A stretch of 64,000 nt of DNA from contig NW_008708645.1 of NCBI RefSeq assembly GCF_000327385.1, positions 1,330,366 to 1,394,365 on the forward strand, given 5' to 3'. Source of the stretch: Lottia gigantea (taxonomy: Eukaryota > Mollusca > Gastropoda > Lottiidae). Position numbers and translations under genes: made by a program. The notes beneath the pieces are model-generated. The model was given only the letters and a program-made list of their open reading frames with translations, had not been told where the DNA came from and searched no databases. Positions within the stretch are counted from its first letter, which is position 1, and the number at the start of each line of letters is the position of its first letter. Shown in pieces: positions 33,414 through 45,145 of the stretch.

Positions 33414-35222
33414 TTTTTATACGCCCACATGAATATGTGGTGATTCCAAAAAGAAAAAATAGGCAGCAATAACCAATCCCAGAAGACTTTTTGATGGGAT
33501 CACCAATACCACTAGCAGTACAGCGATTCATTTGATGTATACTGAACTTGGTGTAATAAATAATAAAAACTTGACATCAAATACCATCCTTTAATACCCA
33601 ACATTTCGTCAAAAAAGTTTTGACTTCATCAGGGGAAGAAACAAACTAAATCACTGAATCGCCCCTGTCCGTCCGTCGGTTGTAAGTCCGTCAACATTTC
33701 TTGTGAGCACTATAGAGACTACAGTTTTCTTCTGATTTTGATCAAACTTGGTGTGGTGCTTTAGATTGATAAGATCTCGGTCAAGTTCCAATTTGACGTA
33801 TTTTCGATGAACGGTTTGAGATATTGCCCTTGACTTTGTAAAAACGTGTCAAAATTTGTTAAAAATAGCTCGTGAGCAGGATTGAAGCTACAGTTTTCAA
33901 CCAATTCTGATGAAACTTGGTGTGATCATTGGGATTGATAAGATCTTGGATAAGTTCTAACTTGATGCATTTTCGATGAAAGGTTTTTGAGTTATTGCCC
34001 TTGACTTTGTATAAAACACGTCGAAATTTGTTTGTGAGCACAATAGAAGCTACAGTTTTCAACCGATTTTGATGAAACTTGGTGTATTCATTGGAATTGA
34101 TAAGATTTCGGACAAGTTCTAACTTGACGCATTTTCGATGAACAGTTTTTGAGTTACTGCCCTTGACTTAGTAAAAGGCGTCAAAATGTGTTCGTGAGCA
34201 CAATTGAAGCTACAGTTTTCAATCGATTCTGATCAAACTTGGTATGATCATTGGAATTGATAAGATCTCGGACAAGTTCTAACTTGACATATTTTTGATG
34301 AACGGTTTTTGAGTTATTGCCCTTGACTTAGTAAAACGCGTCAAAATGTGTTCGTGAGCACAATTGAAGCTACATTTTTCAATCGATTCTGATCAAACTT
34401 GGTATGATCATTGGAATTGATAAGATCTCAGACAAGTTCTAACTTAACGTATTTTTGATGAACAGTTTTTGAGTTATTGCCCTTGACTTAGTAAAATGCG
34501 TTAAAATTTGTTTGTGAACACAATAGAGACTACTGTTTTCATCCGATTTGAATTAAATTTGGTGTGATGATTTATATTCATGAGATCCTGTTCGAATTTG
34601 ACTATATTTCAATGAACGGTTTTTCAGTTATTGCCCTTTGTAAAAATGCATCAAAATTTGTTCGTAAGCACAATAGAGACTACAGCTTTCAACTGATTTT
34701 AATGAAATTTGGTGTGATCATTTATATTGATGAGATCTTGGACAAGTTTGAATTTGATTTTTTGATGAGCGGTTTTTGAGTTATTGCCCTTGACTTAGGA
34801 AAAACGCGTCAAAATTTGTTTATGAACACAATAGAGACGACAGCTTTCAACTGATTTTAATGAAATTTGGTGTGATCATTTATATTGATGAGATCATGGA
34901 CAAGTTTGAACTTGATGATTGTTCGATGAACGGTTTTTGAGTTATTTCCCTTGACTTAGGAAAAACACGTCAACATTTTTTTTTGCTCTTGATTAGAGCT
35001 GTGTGATTTAAGTATTTGTTGTATTTTGGTTATTGATATTGATTTTAAAAAATTTTGTGGAATTACTCAGCATAAATAACTGGCATATATATATGTAATT
35101 GAATTCAAACTAATAAAATTTCTTTAATATGAAAAAATTCGTACTATAGTCACTAAAGACTGTTTTATCATTTCTGACAGCTGCCAGTGGGCGTATGTTA
35201 CCTTGCCTCGCAAACTATCTTT
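33414..35222 (+). mobile_element. Tandem-unit element, forward copy nested in the reverse copy
   Basis: Begins TTTTTTATACGCCCACATGA, the palindromic head, is interrupted at 33440-33655, and continues with TCGCCCCTGTCCGTCCGTCG. Eight units follow (starts near 33701, 33869, 34031, 34191, 34352, 34511, 34661 and 34821; mean spacing about 160 bp). The tail region 34985-35222 ends GTGGGCGTATGTTACCTTGC and CTCGCAAACTATC and is closely similar to the tail at 30430-30656. Confidence 0.8.
33440..33655 (-). repeat. Small Penelope-type terminal fragment inserted in an element head
   Basis: This stretch separates the palindromic head from the CCGTCCGTC block that directly follows it in other copies. On the minus strand it contains, at 33604-33632, CTGATGA, an extra A, a 7-bp stem (GTCAAAA/TTTTGAC) and GAAA, then TGTTGGGTATTAAAGG. 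That layout is like the hammerhead-bearing termini of Penelope-like retroelements. It is about 215 bp and non-coding. Confidence 0.55.
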
Positions 35223-35325
35223 TCCAGAAACCAACTCTCTATGGAGGCCACAATAATTGTGGATATACAGACAGACTGACAGGGCGAGGACTATATACAC
35301 CCACATTAAAGTGTGGCTTTAAATA

Positions 35326-35470
35326 ATAAAACTTTTTCAAAATAAACCATTTCTTCCTCCAATGTTTCGTGTAACTAAAAATATAATACAAATGGTTTAT
35401 TTTTACGGAGGTTTTAAAGCCTCATATCTTCATCCTGTCAAAGCATCATAGTCTTTTTTACAACTAAGAT
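35326..35470 (-). repeat. Possible Penelope-type terminal fragment
   Basis: The reverse complement contains GGATGAAGATATGAGGC, ACACGAAACATTGGAGG and two copies of an AAACCATTT/AAATGGTTTATT block. This resembles the paired motif of the 33.6-kb fragment but is more diverged. The assignment is weak. Confidence 0.3.
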
Positions 35471-37046
35471 CACCATTAATCATCTTAATGATTGGTTTTA
35501 TTCAACTCTCATTTTTATTTGGTATTAACATATTAATGTGTGGGCGTATAAAAACTGTTCACCCAATCAATACCAAATTCAAACATGATTGAGATATCAT
35601 CAAGTAACATTTGCATACCAAGTTTCATCAAGGTTGGGGAAAGATTGCAGCCTGTGAGGACGGACAGGGTCAAGGACAAAATATGTTAACAATTTCATGT
35701 GGGCCTATAAAAATGTTCTTTATTTCTACTCAGTAAACAGAGTCTAGAATCTAAAAAGCCTCATGAAATACAATATTAGATTGAAATAATAATGAGAAAT
35801 AATATATACATTTAAAATAAATTTCAAAATATAAAAAAATCAACAGAAGTCTGTGAAATGATATCCTGTAATAATATTACTGTCTATGAGAACAAATAAG
35901 TTTAGAGATGTGCAATTCTCAAATCAAATCAAACATGGTATTAATCTTTAGAACTTGAATAACTTAACAAATAAAAATCCAATAAAAGACAATAAACCCA
36001 GCTGGGTTAAGGAGGATCTACTGTCAGAAAAAGAAATGCCATTTACTTGGTGAAATTTCTTTCTGATGAGTGCTCCAAACATGATCAGAAAATTTGGATG
36101 TATATCTTCGTTTCTTTCAGGATATGTAACGAGTCAAAATGAAATTAATATTTACAGACATTTGTGAGAACAGATGGAAGTTTTTCCTTTCAAAAGGACA
36201 CTCATGTGAGCAGGAACCCACAAAGACAAATGGAATTAGATGAGATAAATCAAATATCAAATCTCCAAATCATTGGCATTGACAACAGAAATCTAAGAGA
36301 AAAAAAGAACCATACTACCGGGGTATATTTCTGATGGCTAGAAAGGAAGAATTTCTGGAAATAAATCTGAATTGCACACCTCTAATGCTGTATTGATATT
36401 GTGTATTGAAATGTAAAATTCCAATAAAACACAGTGATAATTTAAAGCCTGTATCTATCATATAGAAGCCATTTTAACGTAAATGTAATTTCCTGAGTCT
36501 GTCTCTGTGGTCTTTGCCATCAATCATAGACATTCATAGGAGTTTCATTTCATTACATTTCCGATTTTCCTTCTCATTCTTTTAGCTCTATTCAAAGACA
36601 GTTTATTTCTCAGCATTCTAAATGTACATGAAAAAGTTCTTTGACTCAAAATCAAATAAGAGACTGTCTGCTTAAGTTATAACCAAACGTGCATACATAA
36701 CTGAATGACTTTCAAGGTGACTTTCAGTTTGTTGTCGATCTTTGACTCTCTGACTCGGTTTTCAGTTTAGCTTTACCCTGCATGGCCCATACACATAGAG
36801 GAAGAATCTAAAATGCATGACTTATCATGCAACAGAAATGTCTTTATAACATCAGTGGCCATTCACCTCACCCAAACATTACAGATAAATATTTGCATGT
36901 CTGCCATTATTGCCATTTTCTTGAGGTATTGGCCTTTCGTTTTTCAAAAGCTTACCAAAAACTTGTAGCAAGGCCTGATAAATAACTTAAAGGAGAGAAT
37001 TATTCAGATTAATACATGAATATAATCATTGGTTTAGCTTAAAAGC
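35471..37046. other. AT-rich sequence, partial repeat only
   Basis: At 35530-35712 short head-like blocks occur (TGTGGGCGTATAAAAACTGT, AGGACGGACAGGG), a degraded scrap of the tandem-unit family. No gene is seen. Confidence 0.5.
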
Positions 37047-37915
37047 TGCAGATCACTACTAGATGCACTAATTGGGATATAATATTTTGCAGGTTTTATC
37101 ACAGCAGATCACTACTAGACACATCAATTGAGATAGGATATTTTGCAGGTTTTATCACTGCAGATCACTACTAGATGCAACAATTGGGATAGGATATTTT
37201 GCAGGTTTTATCACTGCAGATCACTACTAGATGCAACAATTGGGATAGGATATTTTGCAGGTTTTATCACCGCAGATCACTACTAGATTCAACAATTTTT
37301 GCAGGTTTTATCACTGCAGATCACTACTAGATGCAACAATTGGGATAGGATATTTTGCAGGTTTTATCACTGCAGATCACTACTAGATGCAACAATTGGG
37401 ATAGGATATTTTGCAGGTTTTATCACTGCAGATCACTACTAGATGCAACAATTGGGATAGGATATTTTGCAGGTTTTATCACTGCAGATCACTACTAGAT
37501 GCAACAATTGGGATAGGATATTTTGCAGGTTTTATCACAGCAGATCACTACTAGATTCAACAATTGGGATAGGATATTTTGCAGGTTTTATCACTGCAGA
37601 TCACTACTAGATGCAACAATTGGGATAGGATATTTTGCAGGTTTTATCACTGCAGATCACTACTAGATTCAACAATTGGGATAGGATATTTTGCAGGTTT
37701 TATCACTGCAGATCACTACTAGATGCAACAATTGGGATAGGATAATTTGCAGGTTTTATCACTGCAGATCACTACTAGATTCAACAATTGGGATAGGATA
37801 TTTTGCAGGTTTTATCACTGCAGATCACTACTAGATGCAACAATTGGGATAGGATATTTTGCATGTTTTATCACTGCAGATCACTACTAGATGCATCAAT
37901 TGAGATAGAATATTT
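37047..37915. repeat. 56-bp minisatellite, about 16 copies
   Basis: The unit starts GCAGATCACTACTAGATGCA, continues ACAATTGGGATAGGATATTT and ends TGCAGGTTTTATCACT. Copies begin near 37047 and recur every 56 bp. One copy near 37273 is shortened by an internal deletion. Outer copies are more diverged than central ones, as expected for turnover by unequal exchange. The period is not a multiple of three and the array is not coding. Confidence 0.95.
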
Positions 37916-40444
37916 AGCTAGATTTCTTCCAGTTAATGTCTACCTTGGTCCAGTTCTATCAGACTAAATAGTATTTCCAAATACTATTTCCACTTTGCTG
38001 TGCTGTAGGCCAGTCAAGTTTTAAACATATAATCAATGTTGTTTGCTGACAATTTTCCTGATGGTGAAAAGTAATTTAACACAAAATGAACAGAATCCCA
38101 AGACATTTCAATGTGTTCAAATAACTTTTCTTAACAACTGATAGATAATAAGTTCAGACAAGATATTACTATCCTTGGCATTATGTTGATGTCACCAAGC
38201 AATACATTCTTGTTTGTTACCATTTATTACAGTAAAATATTCATGAAATAAAATGAAATGAATGGAGCTTTACGTCCATCTCTAGAGTCATGAAGCAAAT
38301 TTAATTGTAAATATGTGAACAATTGAAAAAAGGTAAAAAGCTTTGATTAATCACCACAGGAACAATCTAATGCCAACAGCTTACCTCTGAAGGTGTCTGA
38401 AATTTATTGATAAATCCTATTACCATAGTATAAATATTAGGTTTTTATTGTATAAATAATATTCATTTATTTATTTTTTTATTAAATATTATTTATCACC
38501 ACAGAAATACATTTACAGATATGAAATATAATTGCTTTATATATAGATAACATTATTGCAATAAATTACACACTTACTCACAACAATATTTATTTACATA
38601 ATAGGATTGGGACAGGCTTTCTTCTATTTATAGTGACATTTATCTATGGTGTTTTTGCCATATGCTAATATAGTAAGCAATTTACATGCAGCCTATATGG
38701 ATGACCATTTTCACTAGCTGAATATTTGTAGGATTTATGTAACCAAGTCCAAGTAAGAATTCCCAAACCTCTACATTTTCAAATTTTTGGGCTTAATCTT
38801 TTTTCAAAATCTCATAATAGGACAGGATCGCCATCCACTTGGTCAAATGTACCTTAGTCAAATCCATGTGTCCAGAAAGTGTTTGAAAGTCAAAATGACA
38901 AGTCATCTTTTCTTGAGACTCTGCTTGCCAAATAAACAAAGGTCATATTATGAAGAAAGAAAAAGTGAAACTGAAATTCCTAGTACAAGGAATTATTTTG
39001 TAAGGAATTACATAATTTTTGTACATTTCTAGCACTTCTGATGACTATTTATATATATATATGTAAACATTAAAGGTTTCTGGGTTCCGATATTTTTACA
39101 TATTTAATTATTTTCATATTTGACATTTAAAAGTTTGAAACGACAATAACATAGTCTAGATCATCCAGATTACCAGCACCTAGAGAAGACATACAAGGCC
39201 TGGATGATCAGTCACAAATGAACGGTGTTGACACAATTAGTTTGTCCGAATCTTTTTGTAATTTTAATTCTATAATTATTTGATATAAACATGAGATGAT
39301 CTTTCATATATTATAATCATGACGTCTAATCATGCGTTGATACTTTTATTTCAAATATTACATAAAAATTTGATACAAAGATCCAAGATCCGACACTGAA
39401 GCAGAGGAAATTGTCAAGCACCATGTTAAATAAGCACCGCCGAATAATATTATTAGCGCGAGGATTCTTAAAACTGAATGTAGAAAAATAATGAAAGTCC
39501 AAAATTCATTGGCTGATATAAATAGATAACTTTTGTTGTCCAAACAGATAAGTTATTACTTCCATCGGCTCTTTTTTCTGGTCATAGAACTTTTCAACAA
39601 GATATGATTTCATTTACGGCTAAGTTCCCTGAGATTCATCGCGAATTGAATATAAATTATACCTAATTCAAATATTGAATGGCGTAAACTCATTGTTAGC
39701 TAGTTGTTAACCTGTATTTATTACATACAGGTTAGAAAATGACAAATTTCAGTCTTAAATTGACGGGTTTTTAATTTTTTTTTTTGTCCAGTACAAAATT
39801 TCAAATGTCCAGTCCAATTTCTGGAGTTATTTTAAGCCTTGATGTTTACTAACGTTAACTTGTCATCTACCAACCAACTGACATTCCACATTGGACATGC
39901 GATAACTACCTCCTGTTACTCTTGATTTTTGCTGATCACTTTTAGATGAATTGAAATATAAAAACATAAAGGCCTACTGAGAGTTGTGGCTTTTCTTTTG
40001 GTTAAGTTAAAGTGTTATTTAAATGGATCACAAACTATTTTTGGTCCATCATATGATACATTTATATAGGGGACAAGAATTTCAAAACACTCACCCTACA
40101 GGCAAGTGCCCAAAAGTGATAATGCCAATAGTGCAGACTGAATGGCAGGGATTTGCTTTGTATTAATTTTTAGTTCAGCATTTGGGGGACTCTCGAACAC
40201 TGCCTATGTGAGAGTCAATCAGGATTCTCCTCGATTTCGACAAATTTTTAGGCCTGACTAAAGATCATAGATGTTGATAGAGGATTCTATTATTTCAACC
40301 TGCACATGCGGCATTGCAATTATAATAAAAAAAAATTGCAAAAAAAAAAAAGTCCTACTTACCTACCTACAAATGTCTCAGTAATTGAAAGCAGAACTAT
40401 ATTTTTTTGGCCTTAGCATGAAGTAAATCCAAAATGAAGGAATT
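37916..40444. other. AT-rich sequence, no gene seen
   Basis: A second copy of the ATGAA-rich repeat is at 38251-38284 (AAATGAAATGAATGGAG). A 21-base block at 39851-39871 (AACGTTAACTTGTCATCTAC plus one base) recurs inverted at 44100-44120. A GATCATCCAG/CTGGATGATC inverted pair lies at 39162-39211. Confidence 0.55.
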
Positions 40445-40738
40445 CCTTAGCAAATGATTTAATAGACCTCACTTGGTCACTTACATAGTATGTAAATAAT
40501 CTTCAGAAGTACCAGAATAACATGAAAATCGCATAATTCCATAATATCAAACTAGATATTTCACATTCTATTTCTATGTATGGCAGGGTCTCAAGAAATT
40601 TCAAATAATTCTCAAATGCATGATTTGAATGCTCAAATTTTGAAAGTGTGCTATGAACACTATTACTGATTAGCCAAGCTAAAGCATTTTAATCTCTGGG
40701 ACTAAATTGGTCAAACAGATGGCGAATCTGTCCCTTTA
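40445..40738 (+). repeat. MITE-A copy (nearly full length)
   Basis: Contains the ordered family blocks: ATCTTCAGAAGTACCAGAA, CGCATAATTCC, TTTCACATTCTATTTCTAT, GGCAGGGTCTCAAGAAA, CTATGAACACTATTACTGAT, and a right end TCAAACAGATGGCGAATCTG then TCCCTTTA. Confidence 0.7.
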
Positions 40739-41329
40739 AGAATAGATTTCTCAATGGCAAATAAATCACTGCAAGAATTGAGTGTGTGTGTGGAATATAA
40801 GAGTGTACTCAGTGAAATAATGGAAGAGGGTGAAATATTGTCAGAAATGCCTTATCTAGACTGAGGGGAGATACATAACATGTCTAAAGTTATCTCCTGA
40901 CAAGTCAAGATCTTCACCTGATTGAAATTCAATTGACAGATTGAAAGTTTTAAAGATTTGGAATCAGGTAAGACTTAATGTGAAAAACAGACTTTTTAAA
41001 TCTGGATCATTTTGACAGTGACTTAAACACCTCTTTCAACAAGATTTACATTATGATAATTGTTTTACAATATCTACATTCTACATCTACCTAATATATT
41101 ATACAGATCTATTGCTAATAGATGAAATACAGAGAAATATTGCACAGCTGCCATTTACTAAATAGTAAGCTAAACTTCAGCCCTGATCCTAATAGATTCA
41201 ATATCAATATCACTCGTCTCATCAAAGACATTTTGTTTGCATAAATTGTGGCAACAAGCTTGCCTGGTTTTGCTTGGAGTTTAACATTGTCTAAGTTTTT
41301 TTTAACCTGAGATAGACAAGATCCTGAGA
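40739..41329. other. AT-rich sequence, no gene seen
   Basis: The minus-strand frame at 41115-41384 overlaps the start of the minisatellite and has no recognisable motif. Confidence 0.55.
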
Positions 41330-43238
41330 TTATGTTCTTCTTGACACCAAGATTGTCTTGATCATTAAATTGCTCTTGAACCAAAGATTGTCTTGAACCT
41401 TAATAGTTCTTGAGCCTGAGATTGTCTTGAACGTTAAATTGCTGTTGAACCGGAGATTGTCTTGAACTTGGCATAGTCTGGAACCTGGATTAGTCTTGGC
41501 CTTTGTTCTTGATTGTTCTTGAACCTGATATTGTCTTGAACCTGGTTTAGTCTGGACCTTGAGATTGTTCTTGAACCTGGCCTAGTCTGGACCTTTGGAT
41601 TGTTCTTGAATCTGAGATTGTCTTGAACCTGGCTTAGTCTGGAACCTGAGATTGTTCTTGAACCTGAGATTGTCTTGAACCTGAGATTGTCTTGAACCTG
41701 GCTTAGTATTGGACTTGAGATTGGTTTGGACTTGAGATTGGTTTGGACTTGAGATTGGTTTTAGCTTGAAATTGTCTAAAACTTTAGATTGTTCTTGAAC
41801 CTAAGATTGTCTTGAGCTAGAGATTGTCTTGAACCTGAGATTGTCTTGAACCTGGCTTAGTCTGGAACTTGAGCTTGTTCGTGAACCTGAGATTGTTATT
41901 GAACCTGAGATTGTCTTGAACCAGGTTTAGTCTGGAACCTAAGATTGTCTTGAACCTGAGATTGTCTTGAACCAGGTTTAGCATTGGACTTGAGATTGGT
42001 TTGGACTTGAGATTGGTTTGGACTTGAGATTGGTTTTAGCTTGAGATTGTCTAAAACTTTAGATTGTTCTTGAACCTAAGATTGTCTTGAGCCAGAGATT
42101 GTCTTGAACCTGAGATTGTCTTGAACCAGGTTTAGTCTGGAACCTGGCCTAGTTTGGAACCTGAGATTGTTCTTGAACCTGAAATTGTCTTAAACCAGGT
42201 TTAGTCTGGAACCTAAGATTGTCTTGAACCTGAGATTGTCTTGAACAAGGTTTAGCATTGGACTTGAGATTGGTTTGGACTTGAGATTGGTTTTAGCTTG
42301 AGATTGGTTTTAGCTTGAGATTGTCTAAAACTTTAGATTGTTCTTGAACCTAAGATTGTCTTGAACCTAAGATTGTCTTGAGCCTGAGATTGTCTTGAAA
42401 CAGGTTTAGTCTGGAACCTGAGATTGTTCTTGAACCTAAGATTGTCTTGAACCTGAGATTGTCTTGAACCAGGTTTAGTCTGGAACCTGAGATTGTTCTT
42501 GAACCTAAGATTGTCTTGAACCTAAGATTGTCTTGAACCTAAGATTGTCTCGAACCTGAGATTGTTCTTGAACCTAAGATTGTTCTTGAACCTAAGATTG
42601 TCTTGAACCTGAGATTGTTTTTGAACCTGAGATTGTTCTTGAACCTAAGATTGTCTTGAACCTGAGATTGTTCTTGAACCCAAGATTGTCTTGAACCTGA
42701 GATTGTTCTTGAACCTAAGATTGTCTTGAACCTGAGATTGTTCTTGAACTTAAGATTGTCTTGAACCTAAGATTGTTCTTGAACCCAAGATTGTCTTGAA
42801 CCTGAGATTGTTCTTGAACCTAAGATTGTCTGGAACCTGAGATTGTTCTTGAACCTAAGATTGTCTTGAACCTGAGATTGTTCTTGAACCTAAGATTGTC
42901 TTGAACCTGAGATTGTTCTTGAACTTAAGATTGTCTTGAACCTAAGATTGTTCTTGAACCCAAGATTGTCTTGAACCTGAGATTGTTCTTGAACCTAAGA
43001 TTGTCTGGAACCTGAGATTGTTCTTGAACCTAAGATTGTCTTGAACCTGAGATTGTTCTTGAACCTAAGATTGTCTTGAACCTGAGATTGTTCTTGAACT
43101 TAAGATTGTCTTGAACCTAAGATTGTTCTTGAACCCAAGATTGTCTTGAACCTGAGATTGTTCTTGAACCTAAGATTGTCTGGAACCTGAGATTGTTCTT
43201 GAACCTAAGATTGTTCTTGAACCTGAGATTGTTTAGAG
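41330..43238. repeat. 17/18-bp minisatellite with higher-order structure
   Basis: The basic unit is CTTGAACCTGAGATTGT (17 bp), alternating with an 18-bp form with an extra T, giving a 35-bp dimer. In the right part a 175-bp block (five dimers) repeats: TTCTTGAACTTAAG starts at 42741, 42916 and 43091, and TCTGGAACC at 42829, 43004 and 43179. In the left part, a variant block (GGACTTGAGATTGGTTT, then TTTAGCTTGA, then CTAAAACTTTAGATTG) recurs at about 41710, 41980 and 42260, a longer period of about 270-280 bp. Unit lengths not divisible by three argue against coding. Confidence 0.95.
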
Positions 43239-43899
43239 CCTTACATAGTTTGTATCTGGCATTGGTTGAAAAATCGTTTACAACTCATCAAACACAAAAA
43301 TACAAATCTTCAATGGCAGAATTCAAGGATTGCATTAAAGACCACGAACAAGAAAAAATGATCTTGACATGAAAAAATGATGAGCTAATCTAAAGTTCCT
43401 TCAACACAACAAAAATAATTTTACGCTTGACAACATAGTAATTGAAAATAGCAGAAAATTCATACTTTTTTATCTTTAAATGTCAAAAATAAAGATTAAG
43501 ATTTTTGTTTTTTATTGTATCACATATTTTAATTCTAATTCTGAATTTGTGAAGAGTTCCTTATCAAGTGATGACATTGAAGAAGGAACAAATCACATCA
43601 TATGAAATGTAGTTAAAAAGTAATTAAACTATAATCACATCACAGTATATATTGTGAATGGTTAAACATTTAAATAGTGATGCAGACTAGACTGCCTTTT
43701 TTGAGGTGGTGCGATATTCATTAAAGTGATCCGGTTCAGGTAGTCAAGTATTATAACTGAACCTTTTAAGAAACCAAGGCTTAGCAAAAGTTTTATGTGA
43801 GATAGATGACTGTATATATAGAAATATTAACATCAGAACAGATATATAAACAGTCAAGCCATAGCCAATATATATCTCTGCAAAAACAGCAAACAAAGG
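43239..43899. other. AT-rich sequence, no gene seen
   Basis: No recognisable coding or repeat block. Confidence 0.55.
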
Positions 43900-44395
43900 G
43901 GAAAAAAGCCAAACACGGTCCAGGCACTTAATACCGATATTTTGTTGTGTGTCCGGTCTTCATCACAACATTTAAAGGGGGATGCCCTAGATCGATCAAC
44001 GACAGCTTGGGAAAGAAACAAGAAGAAAATATTATTAGGTTATATGATTACATATAGTACAAACATTCAGAATAAGTCAAGTAATCTGGTAGGTAGGTAG
44101 GTAGATGACAAGTTAACGTTCGCTTCCAGCGGATGCTGATATCGCAAACTGTTGGTAGTCGTAGTAGTTGGTATTTGGATTGGTTCAAATTGGATGATTC
44201 TGTGTTGTTGGTTTGGTTGTTGATTCTTCGTTAGATCTGGTCGGGTCGAATGACACGGCGGTGAAACTCAGCCCTGGATGGTGTGGCGTGAGTTACTCGG
44301 TCTCCTTCATTCTTCCAAACTCGTTCTGATCATGATATTTCTTGTTGATTGGTAGTCGAATGGTAGTCAAGTAATCTGTAGTTTACTGGTATTTA
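43900..44395 (-). repeat. Possible Penelope-type 5' region fragment
   Basis: On the minus strand, about 43930-43974 reads GTGATGAAGACCGGACACAC and then AAATATCGGTATTAAGTGCC, a degenerate form of the terminal motif seen at 33.6 kb. Next to it, 44100-44350 is less AT-rich than its surroundings, and the minus strand gives short protein-like stretches such as YDYQQFAISASAGS. A GGTA microsatellite sits at 44090-44104. The assignment is tentative. Confidence 0.35.
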
Positions 44396-44734
44396 TATCA
44401 GTCATGTCCATGTGGAACTCAAGCTCAGATTAACAAATGAACAATTTTTTTCACAAATATTAAATATTTCTTTCTAATGATAAGCATTCTTTCATATATA
44501 TATATATTACTTTTTTCATATTAATCATTTTTAAATATAAAGCTTAGTTTTAGAAGAAATCGCAGCATGCAATTTGAAAGCATTATGGTTTTTATTGACA
44601 GGTGTCAGCGAGATTAAAAAAGCCTTCATATTGATATAGAAATTACACATTTTGTTTATTTCGGCCCAAACATTCCAGAACACACCACTTCAGTGTATGG
44701 GTTAGGTTATTGATAGTTCATTGTGTTCAATTTT
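44396..44734. other. AT-rich sequence, no gene seen
   Basis: A TA run near 44498-44508 is the only notable structure. Confidence 0.55.
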
Positions 44735-45055
44735 TATCACATCTTCACAATTTCAAGCTAGTACGAACTTGGTCTAATACCTTGACTGCAATAGCCACCT
44801 TTCTTGTATCACAGAATGCAGCAAAATATATGTTTGATAAAGAATACCACCAATCAAAGATGATCTTTGAAAGATCACAACATAAAGACTGTAAATTATT
44901 ACTTACTGTTTACAGACTTTCTGTCGAGAGCTCTTATTGAGTGTTTGCAATCCAATCAATTAGCTGCATTTATAAACTTCTGTGCAACACGAATAGTGGC
45001 TATTGCAGTCAAGGTCTTAGATGTACTTTGTAATAGCTGAAGATTGTAACTATCA
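44735..45055. repeat. Foldback repeat, family H, copy 1
   Basis: The left part (ATCTTCACAATTTCAAGCTA, then CCTTGACTGCAATAGCCACC) and the reverse complement of the right part (ATCTTCAGCTATTACAAAGT, then ACCTTGACTGCAATAGCCAC) match, so the ends are inverted repeats of about 60 bp. The same sequence occurs once near 53.1 kb. The open frame 44710-44940 is a by-product of this repeat and has no supported gene. Confidence 0.65.
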
Positions 45056-45145
45056 GAAACTAACACCATTAAAGAACAATTTTCAGAATTTTTTTTGTGA
45101 ATAATCTAAATTTTGGAGCATCAGTGTTTGCTATTGTCTTAAAAA

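Larger units (their letters stand above)
32790..35325 (-). mobile_element. Tandem-unit element in reverse orientation, host of a nested insertion
   Basis: The tail end is at 32795-32850 (ACACGCCCACAATTGTAATGG, then AGTCAAGTTG...AGGTTGACTTG). A unit at 33240-33413 carries CAAGAAACCGGCTCTCAATC and GAACGCGTTTTCAAGAACAA. The unit is cut after CAATTTGTC (33413) and resumes at about 35223 with CAGAAACCAACTCTCTATGG, followed by the head CAATAATTGTGGATATACAG and GGGCGAGGACTATATACACC. Sequence at 32885-33230, including TACCGTATATTTCCGAATAT near 32931, does not match the family and may be yet another insertion. Confidence 0.7.

Noticed and set aside
37047-37915. CRISPR-like array of regularly spaced repeats
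   Set aside because: The 56-bp units are contiguous with no variable spacers, and the context is eukaryotic.
41330-43238. Leu/Glu-Pro repeat protein from the minisatellite
   Set aside because: Units of 17 and 18 bp and a 175-bp block are not multiples of three, so no frame is kept through the array.
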